Assembly (NCBI GenBank): GCA_032718565.1
Contig: JAVGVS010000834.1
Location: forward strand, 18,166-82,165
Direction of reading: 5' to 3'
Length of the DNA: 64,000 nt
From: Distichodus sexfasciatus
Lineage: Eukaryota > Chordata > Actinopteri > Characiformes > Distichodontidae
Shown here: piece by piece, positions 56,501 to 59,735 of the stretch
How positions within the stretch are numbered: the stretch's first letter is position 1
Layout of the letters: every line of letters starts with the position of its first letter
Program-made: the position numbers and the translations under genes
Notes under the pieces: generated by a model
Databases searched by the model: none
The model's input: the letters and a program-made list of their open reading frames with translations, nothing else
What the model was told of the DNA's origin: nothing

Positions 56501-58315
56501 GAAACATCTGGTGGGATCCTCAGAGAAAACAATCCATTAGCTGTGGAAGAGTTAACGTAATAGAACATTACCATGACACCAAATTCTAAGCTAATGTGAA
56601 GAGCTTGACCAGCTCAAGTCTGTGGGCAACATGCAGTGTCCACTCACTTAATCTTTATATCTCTGGTATAAGTGCTTTAAAGGCAGGTAAAAATGTGCCT
56701 ATGGTAAGAAACAAGAGGAAAATCCTCATTAATATCTACAAATGATATTTTATAAATAAAATGCGTTTTTACTAGATGACTTAAATGACTATAACATTTG
56801 GAGTGTTTGTAGGAGAATGCATATGAATATAAAATTAAAAAAATACTTTCTGAAGATCCTCTAACGAACCCTTAAATCAGAGTAAATTTTCTTACATACT
56901 AGTCAAGGAAAACAAGAATTAGATGAGTCTTCCTTTAGTAGAAAAAGTAGAAGTTGTTTGATTTCATTTTTATTACTTGATTTCCTAGTGGAGACTTCTA
57001 CTGCGCATGTACGGTCATTGTGATAATCTTGGATGCACAATTATGCCATCAAATTTCAATAGCTAGTGGCATCATTCAGCACCGATACCTACAAACCCAA
57101 ACCCGTTTAACCCACAATCTTGTGCACTTAAAGGCCAAATCTGAAAAATTGCTATGTCTGGAACAAACCACACTTAGTTATTAGGTCTGTATAGACATTT
57201 CTGTCCCTATCTTCTATTCTAAGTGTGATCCCTCATGCTTGTCCTACAGGGCCCTCTAGGGCACCAGTGCACTGCAGCACCTGAGGGCCCATCTGAGGCT
57301 ATAATGCACATTGTGATGCAGCCAATTCGGCCCCCAACCCCCACCTCTCCAACCCCCACCATCGCCGCCATACCGCATACAGCCAACTACACTGAACGTC
57401 TAGCTTCCAGCTCCTAACACATCATAGCCGCAAAGCCTCGAGGTCAGAAACCTTCTTGCCAAATATCGCAGGTTCTATTTGATCATCAGGGGGCCGGCCC
57501 CCTACTGTCATGAGTCAAACAGACAAACATTACGCATCAAAGTCAATGTAAGACGCTCGGACAGACACAAAACAGAAAAAAATAGCAGGATACAGCCGAG
57601 TGACGTTGTTTAGGAAATTCCTGACGATTGACCCTTCCATGTCTTTTTATCCAGCTGTAAATGGCATTTTGAAAACCACCAAAATTTGAAGCTGTTTTTG
57701 TGACGCTGTGGAAGCCAAGCATATATACAAATATAGACACACACCAAACACATATATTAACACATACATGCACACACATACTGCTCTCCATAAAAGAGGG
57801 CAAATACACACACATCAAACACATTCACACATGATAAATGCCATACATGTAAATGTATGTGCCCCGCCATACAACACACAAACACACCTTTCCATACAGA
57901 GGGACACATACATATGTATGACATGTGTGTGTCTATCATCACCTCGATCATAAATGTCAAATGTAAATGTATATGTTTCTTTACACAAATATAACTGGAC
58001 AAAGATTTGGGTATTTTCATTTGAAAATATCTTTATTTAGTGGATTTTTGGGGCTTTATTTGATCCCACCAATATGGATTTACTGTTCAGCTTTTATTAA
58101 AAGGGACATGCATCATCTATTAAACCCCGCGGATATCATGAATAAGGGTTTTAACAACTACACGTCAGTGCAGAAGGTGTCCAAACGTCGTCGAGTGTAA
58201 TGCGCATAAAAACACAAACGTGTCGCAACTCACCTGAGTCAAAATGTGAGCTGAAGGCGAAAGTGGGAGCGAGAAACGAGGAGGACATGAGCAGGACGGA
58301 GAGCGCCGATGTCAT
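11858..58315 (-). CDS. aatk: aatk / LMTK1, apoptosis-associated (lemur) tyrosine kinase, whole gene span
   Basis: Fourteen coding exons, listed separately, join with consistent splice phase except at exon 3. The order is: short N-terminus, one transmembrane helix, juxtamembrane linker, kinase domain (glycine loop GHDWFGKV, catalytic lysine in VVVKELKA, HSDLALRN in place of HRD, DYG in place of DFG, then WIAPEL), and a long acidic tail. Tail blocks shared with mammalian AATK include LDSGYDTEN, YRDSAYFSD, DESDEELR, KKKAVSFFDDVTV and SRFSITQVSDSD. KAVSF fits the RVxF docking motif for protein phosphatase 1. Predicted length is about 1,600 residues if exon 3 is read in the conserved frame, against 1,374 in human. 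AATK acts on recycling endosomes and neurite growth. Convergence with baiap2 and mir-338 in an intron distinguish it from LMTK2 and LMTK3. Whether it is the a or b teleost copy cannot be told. Confidence 0.93.
12001..12201 (-). CDS. aatk: aatk coding exon 13 (conserved C-terminal motif)
   Basis: Acceptor TCATCAACAG, product GEPFEWEGDFPLLPSPSP and so on to FSRFSVSRFSITQVSDSDMG. Human has FAWDDDFPL and SRFSITHVSDSD near its C-terminus. This motif identifies LMTK1 over LMTK2 and LMTK3. It is 201 bases long, phase 1 in and out, donor GTTTGT. Confidence 0.9.
12279..12423 (-). CDS. aatk: aatk coding exon 12
   Basis: Acceptor CGTATTCTAG, product ESPTGELSEYTFPPGTEPSG and so on to DGPVSEQ, donor GTAAGT. 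It joins the preceding DQ to give DQESPTGEL (human DQESPTREL). It is 145 bases long and ends in phase 1. Confidence 0.88.
12528..15852 (-). CDS. aatk: aatk coding exon 11 (end of kinase domain and long acidic tail)
   Basis: A single 3,325-bp exon. It opens in phase with YEVMQFCWLQSEQRP and AEEVHLLLNYLCAKG (the end of the kinase domain) and EAEEDFEKRWNSLKP, and runs uninterrupted for about 1,108 codons to VTVFLFDQ. Blocks shared with human AATK include SSFPLLEQF, DILTVTETSHGLNFEYKWE, VVPVLSAHSPS, LDSGYDTENNESPEL, YRDSAYFSDYDAEN, EDSDDSDESDEELR, LRSLLKMPSLL and KKKAVSFFDDVTVFLFDQ. Between blocks the sequence is Ser/Asp/Glu-rich and probably disordered. The large central exon is normal for LMTK genes. 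The donor is GTCAGT. Confidence 0.96.
15853..16667 (-). other. aatk intron 10, no recognisable feature
   Basis: About 0.8 kb of unique, non-coding sequence. I see no repeat family, RNA hairpin or splice-flanked frame in it. Confidence 0.5.
16668..16817 (-). CDS. aatk: aatk coding exon 10 (kinase C-lobe)
   Basis: Product SLGVTIWELFELGNQPYRHY, TDRQVLTYAVKEQQLKLPKP, LLKVPLSER plus TG of Trp. Human reads SLGVTIWELFELGTQPYPQH and continues alike. The 150-bp exon starts and ends in phase 2. Confidence 0.93.
16904..17025 (-). CDS. aatk: aatk coding exon 9 (activation and APE segment)
   Basis: Product DDYYVTADQIWVPLRWIAPE, LIDEVHGNLLVVDQTKASNV, plus TG of Trp. Human reads EDYFVTADQLWVPLRWIAPE then LVDEVHSNLLVVDQTKSGNV. 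The acceptor is TTTGTCTGCTAG and the donor GTATGA. Confidence 0.93.
17119..17203 (-). CDS. aatk: aatk coding exon 8 (catalytic loop)
   Basis: Product S-DLALRNCLLTSEMTVKIGDY and GLSHSRYK, with acceptor AATGCCTCAG and donor GTGAGC. Human reads HSDLALRNCLLTADLTVKIG then DYGLAHCKYR. HSD replaces the canonical HRD catalytic loop and DYG replaces DFG; both are typical of the LMTK family, so they are not lesions. Confidence 0.93.
17355..17435 (-). ncRNA. mir338: mir-338 precursor
   Basis: The minus strand from 17385 to 17364 matches the 22 nt of miR-338-3p, beginning TCCAGCATCAGTG. The 5p arm, at 17423 back to about 17398, begins AACAATATCCTGGTGCTG as in miR-338-5p. The arms pair around a loop of about 12 nt. 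In mammals miR-338 is processed from an AATK intron on the host strand, exactly the arrangement here (intron between exons 7 and 8, 96 bases from exon 7). The 5p arm continues CCTGAGTG where human has GAGTG. Host and microRNA are presumably co-transcribed. Confidence 0.95.
17520..17653 (-). CDS. aatk: aatk coding exon 7
   Basis: Product GDIKGYLRSCRASDS, ATPDPFILQRMACEIASGLL, YLHKHNYIH, between acceptor CTTTTTCCAG and donor GTGAGG. Human reads GDLKGYLRSCRVAES then PDPRTLQRMACEVACGVL. It supplies the kinase helix D and E region and ends with two bases of the Ser codon of HSDLALRN. The following intron carries mir-338. Confidence 0.93.
17917..17933. repeat. (GT)n on plus, CA in the aatk transcript
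   Basis: In the aatk transcript this is a CA run about 21 nt after the exon 6 donor. Confidence 0.9.
17955..18042 (-). CDS. aatk: aatk coding exon 6
   Basis: Starting after GCGATGCAG, the 88-bp exon completes the split Arg codon and reads TLQHPALLQCLAQC then TEVTPYLLIMEYCPL. Human reads ALKHSNLLQCLAQC then AEVTPYLLVMEFCPL. It ends in phase 0 at donor GTACAT. An AG 14 bases further in would break phase. A UG run ends about 11 bases before the acceptor-side boundary and a CA run begins about 21 bases after the donor in the transcript. Confidence 0.9.
18054..18079. repeat. (CA)n on plus, UG in the aatk transcript
   Basis: In the aatk transcript this is a UG run of about 13 units ending roughly 11 nt before the exon 6 acceptor. 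It is complementary to the CA run just past the exon. Confidence 0.9.
18450..18568 (-). CDS. aatk: aatk coding exon 5 (kinase N-lobe, catalytic lysine)
   Basis: Product VLLGEVNAGLSTTQ, VVVKELKASASV, then QDQMQFLEEAQPYR. It matches human FLGEVNSGISSAQVVVKEL and its continuation. The lysine of VVVKEL is the ATP-binding lysine. The exon ends after CCG with the donor GTCTGG, and the split Arg codon is completed in exon 6. The acceptor is preceded by a TG run rather than a classical pyrimidine tract. Confidence 0.92.
18572..18592. repeat. (CA)n on plus, UG in the aatk transcript
   Basis: A UG run in the aatk transcript directly before the ATCAG of the exon 5 acceptor, in place of a pyrimidine tract. 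Confidence 0.9.
18848..18927 (-). CDS. aatk: aatk coding exon 4 (start of kinase domain)
   Basis: Acceptor CTATCCCCAG, then in phase 1 Q-LLKSADLGRHSLLYLKEIG and HDWFGK before donor GTGAGC. Human reads LLKSTDVGRHSLLYLKEIG then RGWFGK. It carries the glycine-rich loop. An alternative AG five bases inside the exon would not keep phase with exon 3. Confidence 0.92.
19200..19660. promoter_or_regulatory. CpG-rich intronic stretch, possible internal promoter
   Basis: CpG dinucleotides are clearly denser here than in flanking intron, and several overlapping frames stay open on both strands as expected for CpG-rich DNA. It lies 0.3-0.7 kb before exon 4 in the aatk direction. No defined core promoter is visible. 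Confidence 0.25.
20655..21265. repeat. interspersed repeat with ATCGG-type motifs (family C)
   Basis: Contains GGATCGGGTATCGG and ATATCGGTCCGATAA at one end and a related segment with CAATATCGGTATCAGACA at the other. The reverse complement of both ends recurs at about 30548-31606, and a middle part near 24750-25200. No ORF is present. It is probably a non-autonomous hAT-like element; the class is an inference. Confidence 0.5.
21880..22075. promoter_or_regulatory. CpG-rich CCAAT-box cluster, possible internal promoter
   Basis: Within about 200 bases lie GGACCAATCAC, CCATTGGCTAG (a reverse CCAAT), TTGGCCAATCC and GCCCAATCC, embedded in CpG-rich sequence such as CCGGCCGGCGCG. The arrangement resembles an NF-Y-type promoter. 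It is in aatk intron 3, so a start here would bypass exons 1-3. Confidence 0.3.
22103..22285. repeat. two (CA)n microsatellites
   Basis: CA runs at about 22103-22140 and 22254-22285, separated by AT-rich sequence. Related flanking text (GTCTGCCCTT, TTAATGCA) follows each, so they seem duplicated together. Confidence 0.85.
22542..23157. mobile_element. hAT-like non-autonomous element with GCATGATAT ends
   Basis: The left end GGCCGCATGATATGGGAATT and the reverse complement of the right end (CACGGATGCACGATGATATC) form imperfect inverted repeats. The interior has ATCGG motifs and no transposase. A shorter relative at 52403-52783 shares long internal segments (ATGCCTGGC, AGTATCGGTCCGATG, TTATCGGT). 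Confidence 0.55.
23204..23885. mobile_element. foldback element with internal tandem repeats
   Basis: Inverted ends ACGGCGTATTAGGGC and ACGGCGTAGTAGGGC (complement of the right end) extend, with mismatches, to about 90 bp through ATTGTATAT and GGGGGGTAAAATTA. The left half contains several imperfect units of roughly 55-60 bp of the type GTCATAAATTTGCGAGAAA...ATTCTCTGA. In the centre a second perfect 17-bp inverted repeat (CGCCTGTGTGAAACTTC) lies at about 23629 and 23756. Confidence 0.65.
26054..26202 (-). CDS. aatk: aatk coding exon 3 (juxtamembrane linker), frame disrupted
   Basis: The acceptor TCGTCTGCAG leads in phase 0 to EFE, the conserved start (human FKEFEN). Two bases out of frame the sequence reads ENTEGEEEYQAERS (human ENAEGDEYAAD). 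After a second shift between about 26160 and 26147 it reads ASPGSQGAHL, VYILPLTEV and AKQPGRS (human PDVYVLPLTEV, AKQPGRS), ending at donor GTAAGA in phase 1. At 149 bases the exon is one base too long (or two too short) to keep frame. In the entry frame it stops at 26061-26059, giving a truncated product of about 110 residues. An assembly indel pair, a polymorphism or a true lesion are all possible. Confidence 0.8.
26360..26830. promoter_or_regulatory. CpG-rich stretch upstream of aatk exon 3
   Basis: Contains a GC box (CCCGCCCC), ATTGGCTAA (a reverse CCAAT) and CpG-dense sequence near 26700-26815. It lies 0.2-0.6 kb before exon 3 in the transcript direction. It could be an alternative promoter, but no TATA or clear initiator is seen. 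Confidence 0.25.
26965..27465. mobile_element. Tigger/pogo-like Tc1-mariner MITE
   Basis: The left end CAGTCAGCCCTCGTTTATCG and the reverse complement of the right end (CAGTCGTCCCTCGCCACTTT) are inverted repeats flanked by TA duplications (26963-26964 and 27466-27467). Inner text such as GCGGTTAATCGGGTCCAGAC and GAAGTGAATTTCCTCGAAGTA matches the ends of vertebrate Tigger-family elements. At 501 bp it lacks transposase. Confidence 0.8.
28930..28996. mobile_element. terminal fragment of a GGGCTGCAACTAAC repeat
   Basis: The right end read in reverse is CTAGGGCTGCAACTAACGAC, the end of an abundant teleost DNA-element family (recognised from memory). The other end was not located. Confidence 0.45.
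29511..29857. mobile_element. MITE with ACGTTCACACCAA ends
   Basis: ACGTTCACACCAAGAGCT at the left and the reverse complement of the right end, ACGCTCACACCAAGGGCT, match at 16 of 18 positions around 350 bp of non-coding sequence. Confidence 0.6.
30548..31606. repeat. interspersed repeat family C, long copy
   Basis: Inverted relative to the copy at 20655-21265: GATACCGATATTGTACCTGA begins it and CCGATCCAGCCGTTTGAGCC lies near its end. The middle (30820-31270) matches 24800-25170 in the same orientation. No transposase was seen. Confidence 0.5.
32240..32345 (+). mobile_element. SINE-b fragment
   Basis: Contains GGTTCAAGTCCTGGACCGGT, then AGGTACTCAACGAGCAAGGT, the B-box side and body of the SINE-b family. 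Confidence 0.6.
32741..33173. mobile_element. MITE with TGTGACCCTGCC ends
   Basis: TGTGACCCTGCCTATGATAA then CCCGGCTAAAGTCGC at the left mirrors the right end (TGTGACCCCGCCTGTGAAAA then CCCGGCTAAAATCGC), giving terminal repeats of about 36 bp. The 433-bp interior is non-coding. The flanks (ACGATTAGTAAATTAACTGG; GATTAGTTGCTGCAGC) look like a GGGCTGCAACTAA-type element split by this insertion. Confidence 0.7.
34200..34722. mobile_element. family A element, reverse orientation, interrupted
   Basis: The right end GAAATCCTGAAGGGTCTG and internal segments (CACGTTTAGAAGACG, TAATAGTGGTTTTGTTCCTT) are the reverse complement of other family A copies. It is interrupted at 34387-34462 by a SINE tail. 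The left end was not recognised. Confidence 0.55.
34387..34462 (-). mobile_element. 5'-truncated V-SINE-like tail
   Basis: Read on minus: CCCCAGCTGGGATTAAGCGG and then ATTATAAATGAATGAATG-type tail, the 3' end of the SINE at 51678-52040. Near-identical flanks ACTAAATCATT and ACTAAATGATT suggest a target duplication. Confidence 0.65.
35086..36520. repeat. 1.4-kb CA-rich composite satellite
   Basis: Runs of (CA)5-18 are separated by GTCAAA, often as CAGAGTCAAA or CTGTCAAA, several dozen times. Unit length varies with the CA run. A 500-codon plus-strand frame reads only His/Thr with Gln/Ser/Val/Lys/Asn and is a by-product of the repeat. It lies in aatk intron 2 and is transcribed as UG-rich RNA. 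Confidence 0.95.
36645..36720. repeat. (CA)n with CATTCATACAA spacers
   Basis: Two CA runs are each joined to ATTCATACAACACAC, a local duplication beside the larger CA satellite. Confidence 0.9.
36976..37614. repeat. CT-rich (polypyrimidine) array
   Basis: About 640 bases almost wholly C and T on plus, in imperfect units such as CTCTCTTTCTCTCCATCT and CTCACTCTCTTTCTGACT. In the aatk transcript it is a GA-rich tract starting about 310 nt after exon 2. Confidence 0.95.
37925..38058 (-). CDS. aatk: aatk coding exon 2 (transmembrane helix)
   Basis: Acceptor TCCTGCAG and donor GTGAAC bound 134 bases. The product is GGAPLSELSWPSS followed by a helix of about 25 hydrophobic residues (LAVVAVSFSGLFTFVF) and MLACLCCKKGDISFK. 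It matches human AATK almost residue for residue. The internal Met of MLACLCC is the start of the shorter AATYK1A form, whose cysteines are palmitoylated in mammals; both features are kept. The exon ends in phase 0. It is flanked by the CTCF-like minisatellite and by CT-rich and GA-rich arrays. Confidence 0.92.
38158..39086 (+). repeat. 44-bp minisatellite carrying a CTCF-like core in each unit
   Basis: The unit of about 44 bp is CCATTAAGACTGTTATTCCC then TATATTGGCCACAAGGGGGC and ATCA. Extra 16-bp insertions (CCACAAGGGGGCATCA) occur between some units. By eye there are about 24 copies of CCACAAGGGGGC or close variants (GGGGGT, CACGGGGG, AGGGCGC), all on the plus strand. The core TGGCCACAAGGGGGC differs from the CTCF consensus TGGCCACCAGGGGGC at one position, and the first three units continue with AGCA. 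It begins 100 bases from exon 2, in intron 1. Confidence 0.9.
40205..40230. repeat. (GT)n microsatellite
   Basis: Perfect GT run in aatk intron 1. Confidence 0.9.
40366..40920. repeat. GA-rich (polypurine) array
   Basis: About 550 bases almost wholly purine on plus, dominated by GAGAGA and GAAAGAGA. In the aatk transcript it is CU-rich, lying about 2.3 kb before exon 2, complementary in type to the GA-rich tract after exon 2. Confidence 0.95.
41100..41150. repeat. (GT)n microsatellite
   Basis: Interrupted GT run; CA runs follow at 41515-41543, 41645-41665 and 41851-41868. Confidence 0.85.
43067..43306. mobile_element. palindromic (snap-back) MITE derivative
   Basis: Arms at 43067-43160 and 43201-43306 are near-perfect reverse complements over about 95 bp, apart from a 12-base gap (ACTCATTACGGC absent from the left arm), around a 40-base spacer. 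Both arms and the spacer match the right part of the MITE at 2211-2639. The left part of that MITE is missing and replaced by a second, inverted copy of the right part. Confidence 0.8.
43865..44056 (-). mobile_element. SINE-b copy
   Basis: On minus it reads GTTGGTAGTGTAACGGTTTG (A-box side), a degenerate B box, then GGTACCACTAAGATACTCCT and CACTGCTCC, the family body. Family members combine a tRNA-like head with a body containing TACTCATGAGCAAGGTACCG. Confidence 0.65.
44109..44232 (+). mobile_element. SINE-a copy with deleted head
   Basis: GATGGTGGTCTAGTGGTTAG is intact but the B-box region is shortened; the body reads CCCTGAGCAAGACCCTTAAC. Confidence 0.65.
44270..44450 (+). mobile_element. 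SINE-b 3' part
   Basis: Reads GGGGTACTCATGATCAAGGT, then CACTGCTCCTTCACGGATG and GTGGTGCACTGTGTGCTGTG, the long 3' body of the family. Confidence 0.6.
45385..45815 (-). mobile_element. three tandem SINE-b fragments
   Basis: TTGACCCTTCGTGAAGGAGC occurs twice, with a diverged form at 45400, each followed by the body and the GTTACACTACCAACTGC head boundary. All three are in minus orientation and directly abutting. Confidence 0.65.
46730..47140. repeat. ATCGG-type interspersed repeat fragment
   Basis: Contains ATTATCACCGATATTAAC at one side and CTGTATCGATATCGGCCCTG at the other. Other pieces with the same motif style lie near 42060-42120 and 63885-63950. The class is uncertain. Confidence 0.4.
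47183..47318 (-). mobile_element. SINE-a copy
   Basis: Reverse orientation: GATTCGAATCC-type B box and CCTAACCACTAGAC (A-box complement) are present, with body GGGTTAAGGGTCTTGCTCAA. Confidence 0.7.
47906..48030 (-). mobile_element. SINE-a copy
   Basis: Reverse orientation: AGGGACAGTCTCCATGGAGC, ACAACCTCTTGGTCCAG and CGTAACCATTAGACCA. More diverged than the copy at 47183. Confidence 0.65.
48120..48240. mobile_element. 121-bp foldback MITE
   Basis: GGGGTGCGTTTCCCAAAAGC at the left and its exact reverse complement at the right, enclosing TTAGCAACTA-type repeats. It resembles a short, abundant teleost MITE family (recognition from memory). Confidence 0.8.
48940..49690. repeat. GGAT-based minisatellite
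   Basis: Imperfect repeats of GGATGGATGGAAGTTGGAC with GGAATTTGGAC and GGAGAGATGG variants. No stops occur in several frames, giving spurious Trp/Met/Asp/Gly-rich ORFs. A second, smaller block of the same units is at 50624-50730, beyond about 930 bases of unrelated sequence. Confidence 0.95.
50624..50730. repeat. detached block of the GGAT minisatellite
   Basis: GACGGATGGATGGAAGTTGG and related variants match the array ending at 49690. Confidence 0.85.
51678..52040 (+). mobile_element. V-SINE/DANA-like tRNA-derived SINE, near full length
   Basis: An A box (TGGCGCAGTGG, 51688-51698) and a B box (GGTTCGAACCC, 51732-51742) are followed by the conserved central segment TTCTGTGTGGAGTTTGCATG and GTGGGTTTCCGCCGGG, and a tail ending in TGAATGAATGA. 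Zebrafish DANA has the same order and wording. A 3' fragment of the same family lies at 34387-34462. Confidence 0.85.
52403..52783. mobile_element. hAT-like element, relative of 22542-23157
   Basis: GGGATGCATGATATGGGAAT at the left and AGATGCATGATGATATCGGA (complement of the right end) form inverted repeats. Internal segments are shared with the longer copy. Confidence 0.55.
53763..53876 (+). mobile_element. SINE-b fragment
   Basis: GGTTCAAGTCCTGGAATTGT then GTGCTCGCGAGCAAGGTACC and the GGTGCTGCC body. Confidence 0.6.
56236..56372 (-). mobile_element. SINE-b fragment
   Basis: AAGGAGCAGTGGACAGCTGA, TTGGTACCTTGCTCATAGTT and TAGTCTGGTATTAGAACTAG are diverged complements of the SINE-b body. Confidence 0.5.
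58234..58315 (-). CDS. aatk: aatk coding exon 1 (N-terminus)
   Basis: The reading MSSSFLAPTFAFSSHFDS, ending in phase 1 at the donor GTGAGT, aligns with the human AATK start MSSSFFNPSFAFSSHFDPDG. That Met is at 58288-58286. An in-frame Met nine codons upstream (58315-58313) would give a more hydrophobic, signal-peptide-like N-terminus beginning MTSALSVLL. Human homology favours the inner Met. An AAGG repeat lies directly upstream of the outer Met. Confidence 0.85.
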
Positions 58316-58760
58316 CCTTCCTTCCTTCCTTTTCTAATAAGGCTTCAGCAAATAACAATAACGAGTTACAAATAAAAACCAACTGAGCCGCGTTAAAGGA
58401 AGCGGAGCAGCATCAGTAGCGGCAGCACTTTGGCGCAAAGCTGCATTTTACTCCTCGACGTTTCCTCACCGCGGCTGCGGCGGAGTAAAAGCGCAGATGC
58501 GGGGCAACATTGGCGCTCGCCTTCGACTGGGAATCCGCACTCATTCGCTTGACTGACAGACGCAAAGGGGGAAAAACAGATTCCCGCAGGGTTTTTTTTT
58601 TTGCGCCGCTTTGCTGGCACTGGAGCCTTATCGACGTGATGCTCTTCCTCAATTGCTTTTCCCACCTCCTCGTCCCTGCACCAAACACTCTGGCAGTGGT
58701 CCAGTCGCCCCCTTGCTGCCCGAATCGAATTTCCCACAACAAACTTTCATTATATTTAGC
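58316..58760 (-). promoter_or_regulatory. aatk: aatk CpG-rich 5' region
   Basis: Upstream of the start codons lie an AAGG run (5'UTR) and about 350 bases of CpG-dense sequence (CTCACCGCGGCTGCGGCGGA, TTGGCGCTCGCC) that suits a CpG-island promoter. No TATA box is evident and the start site cannot be placed. Confidence 0.55.
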
Positions 58761-58894
58761 AACATTTTCTGTACATTATGTTTTGGGAAGGTTTAACAGA
58801 CGCGGTTCGACACATTGGTTTCGTTCCCAATCAATTAAAAACGCCTGTTTAAAAAGACTAATAAATTAGAAAAGCCATTTCTTCGTGTTGTGGA

Positions 58895-58910
58895 GAGCGC
58901 CATCTCGCGG
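58895..58910 (-). promoter_or_regulatory. CTCF-like motif upstream of aatk
   Basis: Minus-strand CCGCGAGATGGCGCTC closely fits the CTCF core. It faces the plus-strand motifs of the array at 38158-39086, that is, convergent orientation. Confidence 0.45.
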
Positions 58911-58974
58911 CCGAAATATGAACTGACACGTTGACGGTAAAACGGTTCAGTGAAAGTGAGTTATTATTTGTGAA

Positions 58975-59735
58975 CACACCACAGCACACAGTGCACCACA
59001 AAACAATGTGACCTCTGCATTTGACCCATCAGCTAACACAGGCATTAGTCTTGCTATTTTGATAGAAAAGAATTTAAACCAGGGATAATTGGTAGTGTAA
59101 CTACTGATCTGAAGGCACCACTGAGGCACTCATGAGCAAGGTACCGTCACCAAGCACTGCTCCCCGGGTGCTGCTCATGTCAGCTGCCCACTGCTCCTTC
59201 ACAGATGGATCAAATGTAAAGGTCTGGGGCAGTTGGTAGCGTAATGGTTAGGGCGTTCTCACTGTGATTGGAATGCGTGGAAAGCAGTGCTTGGGTACGG
59301 TACCTTGCTCATGAGTACCTCAGTCGTGCCTTTGCTGGTCTGAGATTTAAACCGGCAAACTACCACCCTAACCGTTACACTACCAACTAGCCCAGACCTC
59401 TGCATTTGACCCATCGGTCATGCAGCATTGGGCGACTAACATGGGCAGTGCCCATGGGGCCGGTACCTTGCACATGAGTACATCAGTGGTACCTATACCA
59501 GTGCCTTCCAATCACAATGAAAACGCCCTAACCTTTACGGTACCAACTGCCCCAGACCTTTGTATTTGACCCATCTGTGAAGGAGCAGTGGGCAGCTGAC
59601 ATGAGCAGCACCCGAGGAGGAGTGCTTGGCGACGGTACCTTGCTCATGAGTGCCTCAGTGGTGCCTTCCAATCAATCGTTACACTACCAACTATCCCTGG
59701 TTTAAATTCTTTTCTATCAAAATAGCAAGATTAAT
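58975..59735. repeat. SINE-b cluster inside an inverted repeat
   Basis: Arms at 59045-59101 and 59678-59735 are reverse complements over about 57 bp, including TCTTGCTATTTTGATAGAAA. Between them lie at least three SINE-b segments in both orientations (plus at 59100-59220, minus from about 59270 onward). The first head-to-tail boundary is near 59221. Confidence 0.6.

Larger units (their letters stand above)
38059..58233 (-). other. aatk intron 1 contents
   Basis: The 20-kb intron holds the CTCF-like minisatellite, a GA array (40366-40920), several CA/GT runs, a snap-back MITE (43067-43306), SINE-a and SINE-b copies (43865-48030), a small foldback MITE (48120-48240), a GGAT array (48940-49690), a V-SINE (51678-52040), a hAT-like element (52403-52783) and a SINE-b fragment (53763-53876). 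Nothing recognisable is in 39090-40200, 54260-56230 or 56380-58200 apart from short CA runs and AT-rich sequence. Confidence 0.6.

Noticed and set aside
58393..58869. ORFs in the aatk promoter region
   Set aside because: Overlapping frames on both strands in CpG-rich DNA; better explained as 5'UTR or promoter.
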